Positions 27,005 through 36,339 of a stretch of 64,000 nucleotides of DNA are shown here, in pieces. The stretch spans positions 1,390,771 to 1,454,770 of the forward strand of contig NZ_CP106877.1 of assembly GCF_026547205.1 (NCBI RefSeq), given 5' to 3'. Positions within the stretch are counted from its first letter, which is position 1. Every line of letters begins with the position of its first letter. The notes beneath the pieces were generated by a model. It was not told the DNA's origin. It was given only the letters and a program-made list of their open reading frames with translations, and made no database searches. Source of the DNA: Fervidibacillus halotolerans. GTDB lineage: Bacteria > Bacillota > Bacilli > Bacillales > Caldibacillaceae. The position numbers were made by a program, and so were the translations under genes.

Positions 27005-28463
27005 TTCCCCTTATTAAAAGCAATTTCGCTAATCGTTTTTCCCAATCCTCGATTTCCCAGTATTCTCTGCCCACACTTTTTCTTTCGTAATTTTTCCAGT
27101 TTATCCCGCAAAAATCGCAACAGTTTTCTTCTTTTATTATCTTATGTTCGGAAAATTTCCGCAACAATCGATCCCTTCTACAACCATCGGATTCAATCCA
27201 GTTCATGATTTCCGTTAATTTTTTGTGTTTCCATTCCAAGCGAAACTGGACAAAGCTCTCCATTTTTTGTTTAAACTGTTTTTCATCGGCGCTTTCTTCA
27301 AAATATTTTTTCAATATGCGCCATTGACTATCGGAAAAACCATCCCTCGTGACGTCCAAATTCTTCCCATCCGAATATTTCATCATTTCAGTGAACCGCT
27401 CAATTTGCCCTTTGGAAGGCAATTCCCCTTCGATCAAATTCCGTTGCAAGATCCAATCATCTACAGAATAAAAAAGAATCGCAATACTAGGGTTCCCATC
27501 TCGACCGGCACGACCGATTTCTTGTATATATGATTCCAAATCCGATGGGGTATGAAAATGAATCACGTAACGGACATTTTCCTTATTGATTCCCATTCCA
27601 AAAGCACTTGTAGCACACATGATCGACAATTCTCCGTACAAAAATTGTTGTTGTAAAAGGATTCGCTCTTCCAAACCGATTCCTGCATGATAAGCTGCTA
27701 CGGGAACATCCGTTATTTCATTTAACCGCTTCGCCCATTCATCAGCCAATTTTTTGCTTGAAAAATAAATGATCCCCGGTCCTTGTAAAAATTGAACGAG
27801 TTTCTCTAACCTTTTCCCTTTATCCCTAACATTTTGCATTTTTTCTACAACGATCGCGATATTCGGTCGGTCTACTGAAAAAATAAATTCTTTAACATCT
27901 TCCATATATAAGGTGCGGGAAATATCCTTCCGTACTTCTTGACTAGCAGTGGCAGTTAAGGCCAAGGTTACCGGTCGATTGAACCGATTTCTAATTTCGC
28001 CCAATCTTAAATAATCTGGTCTAAAATCGAATCCCCAATGGGAAATACAGTGGGCCTCATCGACAACAAAAAGGGAAATCGTTAACCTTTCCATTTGTTG
28101 AAGAACGTGTTCGCTCTGTAGCATTTCAGGGGAAATATAAATAAACTTATATTCGTCTAAATGTTTGATAACGTATTGTCTTTCTTCAATCGATAAAAAG
28201 GAATTCAGCGCGACTACCCGTTTTTCGCCCCTTGCTTTCATTTGTTCAACTTGATCTTGCATTAACGAAAGGAGCGGCGATACGATTACAACCGTTCCTT
28301 TCACGATATAGCCAGGCAGTTGATAACAAAGGGATTTTCCCGTTCCTGTCGGCAAGAGCGCTAAGGTATCTTTACCTTGTAAAACCGATTCGATTACCTC
28401 CCTTTGACCGGGACGAAATTCGGTGTACGAAAAATATTTTTTTAACAGTTTGGATAAGTCCAT
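26967..28463 (-). CDS. recS: RecQ-family ATP-dependent DNA helicase (RecS)
   Basis: 3'-5' DNA helicase of recombination repair. 498 residues: Walker A PTGTGKS 38-44, DEAH box 135-138 (VVDEAHCISHWG), motif VI QEIGRAGRDG, then a short zinc-binding RQC-like tail with EENCCDFCG. There is no HRDC domain, as in the short RecQ-like proteins (RecS/YpbC) of Bacillus. ATG 28463 is seven bases from GAGGTG. Encoded directly after ypbB (18 bases) and overlapping ypbD, as in B. subtilis ypbB-recS-ypbD. Confidence 0.95.
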   Translation of the reverse strand: MDLSKLLKKYFSYTEFRPGQREVIESVLQGKDTLALLPTGTGKSLCYQLPGYIVKGTVVIVSPLLSLMQDQVEQMKARGEKRVVALNSFLSIEERQYVIKHLDEYKFIYISPEMLQSEHVLQQMERLTISLFVVDEAHCISHWGFDFRPDYLRLGEIRNRFNRPVTLALTATASQEVRKDISRTLYMEDVKEFIFSVDRPNIAIVVEKMQNVRDKGKRLEKLVQFLQGPGIIYFSSKKLADEWAKRLNEITDVPVAAYHAGIGLEERILLQQQFLYGELSIMCATSAFGMGINKENVRYVIHFHTPSDLESYIQEIGRAGRDGNPSIAILFYSVDDWILQRNLIEGELPSKGQIERFTEMMKYSDGKNLDVTRDGFSDSQWRILKKYFEESADEKQFKQKMESFVQFRLEWKHKKLTEIMNWIESDGCRRDRLLRKFSEHKIIKEENCCDFCGINWKNYERKSVGREYWEIEDWEKRLAKLLLIRGNDIEKSPEGNRC

Positions 28464-28481
28464 TGAAAGGCACCTCAACCA

Positions 28482-29570
28482 TCAGCTTAGTTCATTATTC
28501 ATGTCCAATCGTTTACGAATATCGTCGATTTTAGACAGTACGAGACGAATGGAAAAATAATCCGCTTCGTGTAACGAATCTTTAATATTTTTTAATTTTC
28601 TCGTTTGTAGACGATCGGAAATGATCACAATTTTTTGTTGCAACTCGATTGGAACGTAATCATCAATGGAAAAATTTGGTACCTTCACCGCAATTTCCAC
28701 GATATGGTCTTCAATTGTACTCCGCTTTAATTTTCTTAAATGGACGATCTCATCCAACGTTTTTCCTTCCCGAATAAACCGATAAGTAAGAAGGGATGAC
28801 TTCGTTAAATAAAAAAGATCCCCTTTCCTTTGTACGATCGTTGACAGGAGAACATATCGCCTTTTCTCTTTCCATGAGGAATCAATCATATAATGAATGA
28901 TTCCACGGAATAATAACGTATAATAATCTTCATCCATTTTCATCGATTTCGCGATTTGAAAAGGCGTATAGCCCGTCGTTTCATACCCGGATAGTCGAAG
29001 CAAAAAAAGATTCGGATCTACTCCTAAACTTTCAACGGCGGAAAGGATTTGACGTAGTTCTTCATAAAATTGATAGGCTAATTTTTCCCTCGAGCTACCT
29101 TTGATTTGCTTCAACCAATTTTTCGCCCAAAATTGGACCGTCAAATCCCTCTGTACAGGTAAAAAATCCGAATGATAACGGGACCAATAGGAGATTGTTT
29201 GGACGAGCAAACTGATTCGTTTCCAAAATTGTTCGTCAACTCCACTATATTTCCATCCATTAAACCATTTAGGAAACGGTTGATGATCAAACGTTTTATT
29301 CAACCAATCTTTTCCTGCCTCCGTTACATATACGTTAAGATTTTCCAAAAGAATGAATCGATTTCGAAGCAGTTGTTCGATCATCCGATTGAAATCATCC
29401 TTCGATAAAACGGGTAAAGAAGAAAATACATTACGCAAAGAATACCAGGAAGCATCTTGAATCGTTTGGGCTGATTTTTTTCCCTTCAATAAATAAAAGG
29501 CCGCATTCGCTGATCGTTCGCCACGAAATCGTTCGATACAGTGGAGAAGGAGCGCTTGTGCATAGTCCAT
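28482..29570 (-). CDS. ypbB: YpbB helix-turn-helix protein
   Basis: 362 residues. The C-terminal third contains a helix-turn-helix segment resembling the domain found C-terminal to some RecQ helicases (TYRFIREGKTLDEIVHLRKLKRSTIEDHIVE). The rest is helical with no catalytic motif. Always found upstream of recS in Bacillaceae, so a partner or regulator of the helicase is a reasonable guess. Start ATG 29570 is eight bases from AAAGGTG; 38 further codons upstream read through but have no ribosome site and are not family-like. Confidence 0.85.
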   Translation of the reverse strand: MDYAQALLLHCIERFRGERSANAAFYLLKGKKSAQTIQDASWYSLRNVFSSLPVLSKDDFNRMIEQLLRNRFILLENLNVYVTEAGKDWLNKTFDHQPFPKWFNGWKYSGVDEQFWKRISLLVQTISYWSRYHSDFLPVQRDLTVQFWAKNWLKQIKGSSREKLAYQFYEELRQILSAVESLGVDPNLFLLRLSGYETTGYTPFQIAKSMKMDEDYYTLLFRGIIHYMIDSSWKEKRRYVLLSTIVQRKGDLFYLTKSSLLTYRFIREGKTLDEIVHLRKLKRSTIEDHIVEIAVKVPNFSIDDYVPIELQQKIVIISDRLQTRKLKNIKDSLHEADYFSIRLVLSKIDDIRKRLDMNNELS

Positions 29571-29703
29571 ATTACTATCACCTTTAACCATTTTACCATG
29601 TTTTTTTCCGCTGTCATTATTCCGATTATTCAATCTTTCCAAGGTAAAATTTAGATGATCTGGTCGATTCCTTTTGAAAATCAATTTTCCAAAAGCTTAG
29701 CTA

Positions 29704-29732
29704 TTGAAAAACTCATTATTCAGCTATACAAT
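29704..29732 (+). promoter_or_regulatory. Sigma-A promoter of fer
   Basis: TTGAAA (29704-29709), 17-base spacer, TACAAT (29727-29732), 50 bases upstream of the fer start. Confidence 0.7.
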
Positions 29733-29778
29733 TAAAATTGTTAATAAAAACAAGGAAGTCAAGCTAACTGGAGGGTAA

Positions 29779-30029
<251 letters not shown>

Positions 30030-30030
<1 letters not shown>

Positions 30031-30058
30031 AAAACTCCGCCGATGCGGAGTTTTTTTA
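30030..30058. terminator. Bidirectional terminator fer/ribU
   Basis: AAAACTCCGC and GCGGAGTTTT form a stem with A-run on the left and T-run on the right, so it can serve both convergent genes. Confidence 0.9.
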
Positions 30059-30619
30059 TTTCGTAAAAATCGTTTGTTGTTTAACAATCCAATGATTCAT
30101 TTTAACAAATAGTATCATAAAAGCGACAGAAATAATGAGTCCTTTCAAAAGATTAAATGGAAGAATGGCCATCACTACGATTTCTTTCGGTAAATAAAAT
30201 CCCATAAAATATTCGTACATCGGCAAAAATACAAAATAATTCAGTACACTCATAGCAAAGGTCGTAATCAACGTGGCGGTTAAGAGCGCAAACGCCAACC
30301 CTTTTTTCGTTTTCACTCGATTATACAAAAAATAGGTAGGTAAAATAAATAATGTACCTGTAATAAAATTAGCGATATGACCGACTGGAACGCCCGTTTG
30401 ACTACCAGTTGTGATGATATCCAATACATTTTTCAACATTTCCACCGCAACACCTGCACTCGGACCCATAATCATCGCAGCGATTAATGCCGGAATATCG
30501 CTGAAGTCGACCTTTAAAAAGCTCGGAAAAAAGGGTAACGGAAAGTTTAGTAACATTAATACATAGGCAATTCCACTCAGCATTCCTAGCGTTACATACG
30601 CTTTAATCGAACGTTTCAT
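30056..30619 (-). CDS. ribU: Riboflavin ECF transporter S component RibU
   Basis: Substrate-binding membrane subunit for riboflavin uptake; works with the shared EcfAA'T energy module encoded elsewhere. 187 residues with six transmembrane helices. Typical segments are MLLNFPLPFFPSFLKVDFSDIPALIAA near the N-terminus and PVGHIANFITGTLFI. Preceded by an FMN riboswitch with a terminator, so transport is shut off when FMN is plentiful. Start ATG 30619 (GTG 30622 directly before it is also possible). Confidence 0.95.
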   Translation of the reverse strand: MKRSIKAYVTLGMLSGIAYVLMLLNFPLPFFPSFLKVDFSDIPALIAAMIMGPSAGVAVEMLKNVLDIITTGSQTGVPVGHIANFITGTLFILPTYFLYNRVKTKKGLAFALLTATLITTFAMSVLNYFVFLPMYEYFMGFYLPKEIVVMAILPFNLLKGLIISVAFMILFVKMNHWIVKQQTIFTK

Positions 30620-30675
30620 CACTTCTTTTTCTCCCCTTCCTGTGATTCACCTCACACGAAGAAGATCGGTTTCGA

Positions 30676-30708
30676 TACAAAAAGCCCCGGAAAATAATCC
30701 GGGGCTTG
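30676..30708 (-). terminator. Riboswitch-controlled terminator in the ribU leader
   Basis: AAGCCCCGG/CCGGGGCTT stem with an eight-base loop, then TTTTTG on the minus strand, about 57 bases before the ribU start. This is the expected off-state terminator of the FMN switch. A CCTTCA at its 5' edge can pair with TGAAGG at the 3' end of the aptamer, a possible antiterminator. Confidence 0.85.
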
Positions 30709-30725
30709 AAGGCACAACCAAGTAA

Positions 30726-30752
30726 ACGTTTAAAAAACTATTTTTTAAACGT
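30726..30752. repeat. Perfect 12-bp hairpin in the riboswitch expression platform
   Basis: ACGTTTAAAAAA and TTTTTTAAACGT separated by three bases, lying between the FMN aptamer and the terminator. Not required by the standard RFN model. Confidence 0.8.
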
Positions 30753-30760
30753 ACCGAAAC

Positions 30761-30896
30761 CTTCATCTTCTCCCATCCAGACTATACTGTCGGCTTTGGA
30801 ATCTCACCAAAATCCTGCTAAAAAATTAGCTCGCGGGCTAAAAAGGACGAACCTTCATTACCGCCGGTCGGGAATTTCACCCTGCCCCGAAGATGA
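30761..30896 (-). ncRNA. FMN riboswitch (RFN element)
   Basis: On the minus strand the conserved RFN blocks occur in order: ATCTTCGGGGCAGGGTG, AAATTCCCGACCGGCGGT, AGCCCGCGAGC, GGTGAGATTCCAAAGCCGAC, AGTATAGTCTGGATGGGAGA and the closing AGATGAA of P1. It lies upstream of ribU in the sense orientation and is followed by a terminator. Confidence 0.97.
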
Positions 30897-31149
30897 ATCC
30901 ATCATTCAATTTTTCATATTTTTATTATACAAAATAAACGTCCATTTGGAAAGGATTATACTCCTTAATCAAATCGCTAAAATTTTTCTCTCAAATTGAT
31001 ATGAACAACTTTAAATAAAAATCGCTATATGTAACACAAAAACTTCATTTGTTGCTAAAAACAATTAGTCAATTATTTCAAGTAAGCACGCTATACCTGT
31101 AATCCCTTTTCATGTATCGATAAAATGGAGCGTTTAATATCATACGGCT
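30897..31149. other. Intergenic region upstream of the FMN riboswitch
   Basis: AT-rich, no gene seen. It should contain the ribU promoter on the minus strand and the end of the M23 peptidase transcript. No strong terminator or repeat was recognised. Confidence 0.4.
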
Positions 31150-31704
31150 TTATTTTTTTGTAACTGCCCGGTTCGTTCTTCCATTTTCCCCGCAAAACAC
31201 ATATTCTCCCAATTCTGCTTCTCCAAAGACGGAGAGAGGATCCATTGCATTTTCTTTAGAATATGTCCAATGGGAACGATGTATTTCAAAATGGAGATGG
31301 GAGCCTGAGGAGTGACCAGTGTTACCCATTAAACCGATTATTTCCCCTTGTTTCACCCGATCTCCTTTTTTTACAAGTCGCTTCGATAAATGGGCATACA
31401 CACTTTCAAATCCGACATCATGCTTTATAAACACCACATTCCCATACGAATGGGAATAATACGAACGGGTAATCGTCCCATCGAAACTAGCTACGACTTC
31501 CGTACCCATTTTTTCAGCGATATCAATGCCTTTATGAGATCCATTCCTCGTTCCATAAATATCGGTGATAAAACCATTTGTAGGCCATATCCAATTCACT
31601 CCTTGCACTTCATCAATCTGAGCAGAGGAATCGGTCGGTGTCAAACCGATGGCGATGAAAAACAGTAAACCGATGTATTTACGTCCATTTCCCTGATTCT
31701 GCAT
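31150..31704 (-). CDS. M23-family peptidoglycan endopeptidase
   Basis: 184-residue secreted or membrane-anchored zinc peptidase. Hydrophobic signal segment at 10-22; LytM/M23 core from about 45 to 150. Zinc ligands H57 and D61 (HKGID) and H138 (SHLHFE), with H136 and H105 (YAHLSK) as catalytic histidines. It is complete for the active site but has no extra cell-wall-binding domain. ATG 31704 is five bases from AAGGAGG. It lies between ribU and rsiX, where B. subtilis has serA and aroC. Could act in spore or vegetative wall remodelling; sequence alone does not decide. Confidence 0.88.
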   Translation of the reverse strand: MQNQGNGRKYIGLLFFIAIGLTPTDSSAQIDEVQGVNWIWPTNGFITDIYGTRNGSHKGIDIAEKMGTEVVASFDGTITRSYYSHSYGNVVFIKHDVGFESVYAHLSKRLVKKGDRVKQGEIIGLMGNTGHSSGSHLHFEIHRSHWTYSKENAMDPLSVFGEAELGEYVFCGENGRTNRAVTKK

Positions 31705-31831
31705 CGTTTCCTCCTTGAGTTCCTTTGAATCATCGTTTTTAACTTTGAAAATACAGTACATTATTATGAAAAATTTAATCCATTTTATACAAGTTTAGGA
31801 AAGATCGAAAAAAGAGAAAAGGACATCTGTT

Positions 31832-33037
31832 TTAATTTACCGTTTCATCCGTTTGAAAAAAGTCCTCATCTAGTTCAATCAAATTTGGCGCAATTGGCAC
31901 TTGAATCGGTTGATCGAGATCGAATCCAATATTTTCCTTCACCGATAAATTTTCAAATTTCACGCCCGAATAACCAAATGATTTTGCAGTAAGGAGAATG
32001 GCTTCAATCATCGTCAGGATAGATTTCGAATCAAGATCGATTGGTTCATTTGAAAATTGAAGGATTAGCCATCCATTTTCTCCGACTTTAACAGTAAATT
32101 CCATCTCCATTGGAATTGAAGCTTCTAAATCATAAATGTCAATGTTGTTTTTCATTTCTGTCAAAGCTTCGGAAATATCCGCATACGTTTCTGGTCCATA
32201 CGTTAAAAATTGATGGTGATCCGTACGATAAATAAAATATGGATAATGCTGTTCATTTTTACCTAGTTCATATTTAAAAATTTCCAAACCCGTATGGGGA
32301 AAAAATAGCCCTGGGGAACCATCTTCGTACAAATAGACAAAATCAAGATTTAATGATTGAAAACTTTCCAAACTTTCCATGAACATTACTTCACCTGTGG
32401 AACCCCAATTTCCCTTCATGTTCGACGAAAGATCGATCGTTACGTTCCCATCATCGTCGGCCGATATGCTTCCCTCATATGGATAAAAATCCGATAAACC
32501 TAAAGCTTGTTCATCAATACGATCGTAAACATCAAGAAATACATCTAATAAAGGCTGATCTGCCGCCTGTTTTGCCAATACCGTAATGGGTATCATATTT
32601 TGTACATTTTTATCCGGTATATATAAAGTAATGGCATGTTCGTCTTCACCAATCATATTTTGATAAAGAGCAATTGTTTCAAAGGGCGATTCAATTTTAT
32701 CTTGCTCAGATCTATCTTCCAAATTATTCGAATGGAATAATTGCCGTCCGTTGGAATAATCGAATGACTCCGTGTGAATATCCTCCGATTTCTGATCGAT
32801 GCTCAAATTTCCACCCGGAAAACGGATGATTGACATAATGAGGATTCCACTTAAAAACAACATGGTAGCCGTCGCAAAGGCAGGGATTAAAAAACGTCTT
32901 TGTTTACGATGTTCAGTTCGATTTAACCGATCCATGACATTGGAATAAATCTCATTCATACTGCGGTGATCTTTTATTTCCGGCAATTCATTAAACAATT
33001 CGATTAGTTTCTCATCATGCCTGCGATTTTTCACCAT
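31832..33037 (-). CDS. rsiX: Anti-sigma-X factor RsiX
   Basis: 401-residue membrane protein: cytoplasmic N-terminal sigma-binding part (1-46), one transmembrane helix (about 49-70) and a large external domain with GerMN-like segments (VLAKQAADQPLLDVFLDVYD). Overlaps the end of sigX by seven bases (ATGGTGA), typical of translationally coupled ECF sigma/anti-sigma pairs. Similar in layout to B. subtilis RsiX. It should hold sigma-X inactive at the membrane until an envelope stress signal. Confidence 0.9.
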   Translation of the reverse strand: MVKNRRHDEKLIELFNELPEIKDHRSMNEIYSNVMDRLNRTEHRKQRRFLIPAFATATMLFLSGILIMSIIRFPGGNLSIDQKSEDIHTESFDYSNGRQLFHSNNLEDRSEQDKIESPFETIALYQNMIGEDEHAITLYIPDKNVQNMIPITVLAKQAADQPLLDVFLDVYDRIDEQALGLSDFYPYEGSISADDDGNVTIDLSSNMKGNWGSTGEVMFMESLESFQSLNLDFVYLYEDGSPGLFFPHTGLEIFKYELGKNEQHYPYFIYRTDHHQFLTYGPETYADISEALTEMKNNIDIYDLEASIPMEMEFTVKVGENGWLILQFSNEPIDLDSKSILTMIEAILLTAKSFGYSGVKFENLSVKENIGFDLDQPIQVPIAPNLIELDEDFFQTDETVN

Positions 33038-33552
33038 TCATCGATTCCCTCCTTTTCCATGGCTTTTCTCACAACCTTTAACGCCCGATGTTGTGTCGTC
33101 TTTACCTTACTTTCCGTCCACCCTAATATTTCGGCTGTTTCCATGATCGATAGTTGTTGAATAAACCTAGCGATTAAAACGGTTCGTTGATCGACGGTAC
33201 ATTCATTTAAAGAACGATACAATAATTGAATTTTTTCGTTTTGCATCGCGATTTCTTCTGGCAATGGATGTTCATCGATCATCTTCCGTTCTTTCCAATC
33301 GGTTCGGGAAAAAATTCGTTTTTTTAGATTTTGTTCCTTTCGAAAATGATCGATCGCAACATTTCTCGCAATGGTAAATAACCATGTCTTCAAACTACTT
33401 TTTCCTTCGAAACGGTCATATGATTTCATGACACGTATATACACTTCTTGAACTAAATCCTCAGCGAGTTCCCGATTCCTAACCATATAAAATAAAAATT
33501 GAAATAAATCACGATGGTATTTTTCATAAATCTCAGCAAAAACGGAGTTCAT
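33031..33552 (-). CDS. sigX: ECF sigma factor SigX
   Basis: 173 residues with sigma region 2 (FAEIYEKYHRDLFQFLFYMV..ELAEDLVQEVYIRV..WLFTIARNVAIDHFR) and region 4 (LSIMETAEILGWTESKVKTTQHRALKVVRK). In B. subtilis sigma-X controls cell-surface modification (D-alanylation, phosphatidylethanolamine) and resistance to cationic peptides. ATG 33552 lies behind GGGGGAG; upstream codons are rejected. Has its own sigma-X-type promoter (33580-33606) and is coupled to rsiX. Confidence 0.93.
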   Translation of the reverse strand: MNSVFAEIYEKYHRDLFQFLFYMVRNRELAEDLVQEVYIRVMKSYDRFEGKSSLKTWLFTIARNVAIDHFRKEQNLKKRIFSRTDWKERKMIDEHPLPEEIAMQNEKIQLLYRSLNECTVDQRTVLIARFIQQLSIMETAEILGWTESKVKTTQHRALKVVRKAMEKEGIDEW

Positions 33553-33579
33553 CGTTTTTTCTCCCCCGTCATTATATTT

Positions 33580-33606
33580 GTCGAAAATCACTACAAAAAG
33601 GTTACA
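33580..33606 (-). promoter_or_regulatory. Sigma-X autoregulatory promoter of sigX
   Basis: On the minus strand TGTAAC (33601-33606), 17-base spacer, CGAC (33580-33583), about 28 bases upstream of the start. Exactly the known ECF/sigma-X consensus. Confidence 0.8.
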
Positions 33607-33701
33607 ACAACAATATACCTATTTTATTTACAAATGAAAAGAATAAAAAGGATGAAATAATGTAAAATAAATCGTTTGACCAACTACTTAGATACGTTTC
33701 A

Positions 33702-33733
33702 TAAAAAAAAGAATGACCGAAATTGGCCATTCC
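33702..33733 (-). terminator. Terminator of resDE
   Basis: GAATGgCC/GGtCATTC stem with a six-base loop, then TTTTTTTT on the minus strand, behind resE. Confidence 0.8.
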
Positions 33734-33761
33734 TTTAGAAAGAATCAAAGGATAAAAGGAT

Positions 33762-35504
33762 CTATGATTGGGGAATAAACACGGTAAAGGTCGTTCCTTG
33801 ACCAATGATACTTTGCACCTCAATTTTACCGTTATGGGCCTCAACAATATTTTTCGCGATAGCAAGACCCAACCCTGTTCCCGATTTTCCCCTCGTTCTT
33901 GCTTTATCTCCTTTATAAAAACGTTCGAAGACGAAGGGCAAGTCTTCTTTAGCAATACCTGATCCGTTGTCCGTTACTGCAAAGGTTAATCCTTCCGCAT
34001 CCAGATTTGCCTTAACGATAACCTTTCCTTCCTCCTTCGTGTGGCGGATGGCGTTATCGATTAAATTCGTCAACACTTGTTCAATTCGATCTTCATCCAT
34101 CGAAATGGTCCCATCATTTTGAATGTCAAGTATTAGGGATCGTTGTTTATCTCTAGCCATTCCGGAAAATTTCTTCACGATCCGTTTAAAGAACGGCGCG
34201 ATTTGGATGGTTTCTTTATTCAGTGAAAATCGACCCGATTCCATTTTCGCCAAATCGAGCAATTCATTGACGAGTCGTCCCATTCGCATCGATTCTTCAT
34301 GAATAATCTTTGCCAATTCTTTCCTTTCTTCTTCAGTGGATGCCACATCGTCAAGGAGTGCTTCACTATACCCTTGAAGCATTGCAACTGGCGTCCGTAA
34401 TTCATGGGAAACATTGGCGACAAAATCCGTCCGTAATTTTTCCAATTTCCTTTCTTCCGTCATATCTCGAACAACTGCCACTGCACCACGTACCGTATTA
34501 TTATCGTATAACGGACTGACGATTACGGTCCAATAGCGATAATCTTTTGAAAGATCCCCAACTTGTTCCGTTTCCGTCTCCACCGCTTCTTTAAACAATT
34601 CCATAATCTTGGAAGGTAGTACTTCAGCATCTCCCTGATTCCCGTTCCAAATATGCAAAAATTTTTCAGCTGGCGGATTCGTTACAAGGATTTTTCCTTC
34701 CCGATTAAATGTTAAAACACCGTCAGCCATACTGCTCAAAATATTTGCCAACTGTTCCTTTTCTTGATTCAATGCGCTTATATTAATCTTTAATTGTTTT
34801 CCCATTTCATTAAAAGCAGTGGCTAATTCGCCCAATTCATCGTTCGTTAAAATCGGTACCTTCGTATCAAATTTCCCCCGTGTGACTTCGAAAGCAGCTT
34901 GACGCATTTTTCTTAAAGGCGCAGTAATTCTCGTCGATAGGAAAAAGGCAAAAACAGTCGTCAATACAAAGGCGAGAAAAATGGCCCACCAGATTAATTT
35001 CGTCGTCGCAATGGTTGCATCATTCATTACATCCAATGATTGAAAAATAAAGACCCCGCCGTGTTTTCCACCGCTTTTGTACGGAACACCGATCATCAGC
35101 GCCCTTTGACTGTCATCATCTGCAGGAAACAGAATTTCCTTTTTCACATATTCTGAATCAGTAAAGACGCGGGATAATTCCGAATCATGTAAAAAATAGT
35201 CCAATCCGAATGGTTTTTTATCGCACCCGGGGGAATAATAAATATCATGTTCCGGTGTAATAACGATCACTTTCGTCAAATCATCGGTAATTTCCCATGC
35301 CACATCCAAACTAAATTCGAAATCATCGTGCCGTTCTAAAATAAGAGCAATTTTTGACGCTGTATTCGTTAACGTTTCCGTCACATCTTCGTCGATATAA
35401 TTTCGAAAAAATTGCATTAATAAAAGGGAAAGGACGAACAAAACGATCGATACGAGCAATAGGATCGTCGCCCATAATTTCCCAACGATGCTTCGCCAAA
35501 TCAT
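33762..35504 (-). CDS. resE: Sensor histidine kinase ResE
   Basis: Sensor of oxygen limitation/nitric oxide that phosphorylates ResD and drives aerobic and anaerobic respiration genes. 580 residues: TM1 8-33, external sensor domain 34-165, TM2 166-190, HAMP 190-242, PAS 250-345, HisKA with NVSHELRTP (phospho-acceptor H367), and HATPase_c with DNGSGI and the GTGLGLAI box. Start overlaps the resD stop by four bases (ATGA). The order resD-resE matches B. subtilis. Confidence 0.96.
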   Translation of the reverse strand: MIWRSIVGKLWATILLLVSIVLFVLSLLLMQFFRNYIDEDVTETLTNTASKIALILERHDDFEFSLDVAWEITDDLTKVIVITPEHDIYYSPGCDKKPFGLDYFLHDSELSRVFTDSEYVKKEILFPADDDSQRALMIGVPYKSGGKHGGVFIFQSLDVMNDATIATTKLIWWAIFLAFVLTTVFAFFLSTRITAPLRKMRQAAFEVTRGKFDTKVPILTNDELGELATAFNEMGKQLKINISALNQEKEQLANILSSMADGVLTFNREGKILVTNPPAEKFLHIWNGNQGDAEVLPSKIMELFKEAVETETEQVGDLSKDYRYWTVIVSPLYDNNTVRGAVAVVRDMTEERKLEKLRTDFVANVSHELRTPVAMLQGYSEALLDDVASTEEERKELAKIIHEESMRMGRLVNELLDLAKMESGRFSLNKETIQIAPFFKRIVKKFSGMARDKQRSLILDIQNDGTISMDEDRIEQVLTNLIDNAIRHTKEEGKVIVKANLDAEGLTFAVTDNGSGIAKEDLPFVFERFYKGDKARTRGKSGTGLGLAIAKNIVEAHNGKIEVQSIIGQGTTFTVFIPQS

Positions 35505-36217
35505 TCATTCACAACCTCGAATTTGTAACCGACACCCCAAACGGTTACAATCATCTTCGCTGCATTTTCCGACACTTTATTCAATTTTTCCCGCAACCGT
35601 TTTACATGGGTATCGACGGTCCGCAGGTCACCAAAAAATTCATAATGCCATACTTCTTTTAATAATTGTTCCCGATCAAATACTTTGTCTGGTGTTTTCG
35701 CTAGAAAATATAATAAATCATATTCCTTAGGGGTAAGGCTAACTTCATGACCGTCAGCGATTACCCGATGGGCATCGTGATCGATCGTCAGATGGGGGAA
35801 TACGAGTATGTTTTTCGCTTTTGTATCCGTTTGTAGGAAACTCGTCGTCGAAGCCCTTCGAAGTAAAGCTTTTACACGTAAAACGACTTCCCTCGGGCTG
35901 AAGGGTTTCACAATATAATCATCTGCACCCACTTCAAATCCTTGAACTCGATTCGCTTCTTCCCCCTTTGCCGTTAACATAATCACAGGGGTTGCCTTCT
36001 TTTCACGTAATCGTTTGCATACTTCAATTCCGTCTTTTCCTGGTAGCATTAAATCGAGTACGATCAAATCATAATCTTCTCCGATGGCCTTTTCTAATGC
36101 CTGGTCCCCGTCTTCCGCTTCATCGATTATATAATTTTCCCTTTCTAAATACATTTTTAGTAATCGACGAATTCGTTCTTCGTCATCCACAACCAAAATT
36201 TTCACATCTTTATCCAT
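35501..36217 (-). CDS. resD: Response regulator ResD
   Basis: OmpR-family transcription factor for respiration and fermentation genes. 238 residues: receiver domain with D11/D12, phospho-acceptor D55 (LIVLDLMLPG), and conserved T/K in MLTAKGEE; C-terminal winged helix with the DLRTVDTHVKRLREKL recognition helix. ATG 36217 (MDKDVKI) is ten bases from AAGGAGG; the ATG nine bases upstream is too near the ribosome site. A terminator stands between resC and resD, so resDE needs its own promoter in the preceding 120 bases. Confidence 0.96.
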   Translation of the reverse strand: MDKDVKILVVDDEERIRRLLKMYLERENYIIDEAEDGDQALEKAIGEDYDLIVLDLMLPGKDGIEVCKRLREKKATPVIMLTAKGEEANRVQGFEVGADDYIVKPFSPREVVLRVKALLRRASTTSFLQTDTKAKNILVFPHLTIDHDAHRVIADGHEVSLTPKEYDLLYFLAKTPDKVFDREQLLKEVWHYEFFGDLRTVDTHVKRLREKLNKVSENAAKMIVTVWGVGYKFEVVNE

Positions 36218-36253
36218 TCGCTTCATTCCTCCTTGCAACTCCATTGTACATAA

Positions 36254-36306
36254 ATCGACAAAAAATTTCTATATTTTATCTATAGTATTGACATGTATTT
36301 GTCGAT
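36254..36306. promoter_or_regulatory. Nine-bp inverted repeat in the resD promoter region
   Basis: ATCGACAAA (36254-36262) and TTTGTCGAT (36298-36306), perfect, 35 bases apart. The intervening minus-strand sequence contains -10-like TAAAAT/TATAGA. Possible operator flanking the resDE promoter; the binding protein is unknown. Confidence 0.45.
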
Positions 36307-36339
36307 CCCAATATTTTGACTAAATTGTATTCCCCTAAT

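Noticed and set aside
33602..33955. 117-codon minus-strand frame overlapping the 3' end of resE
   Set aside because: Out of frame with resE, covers the resE terminator, and lacks a ribosome site.
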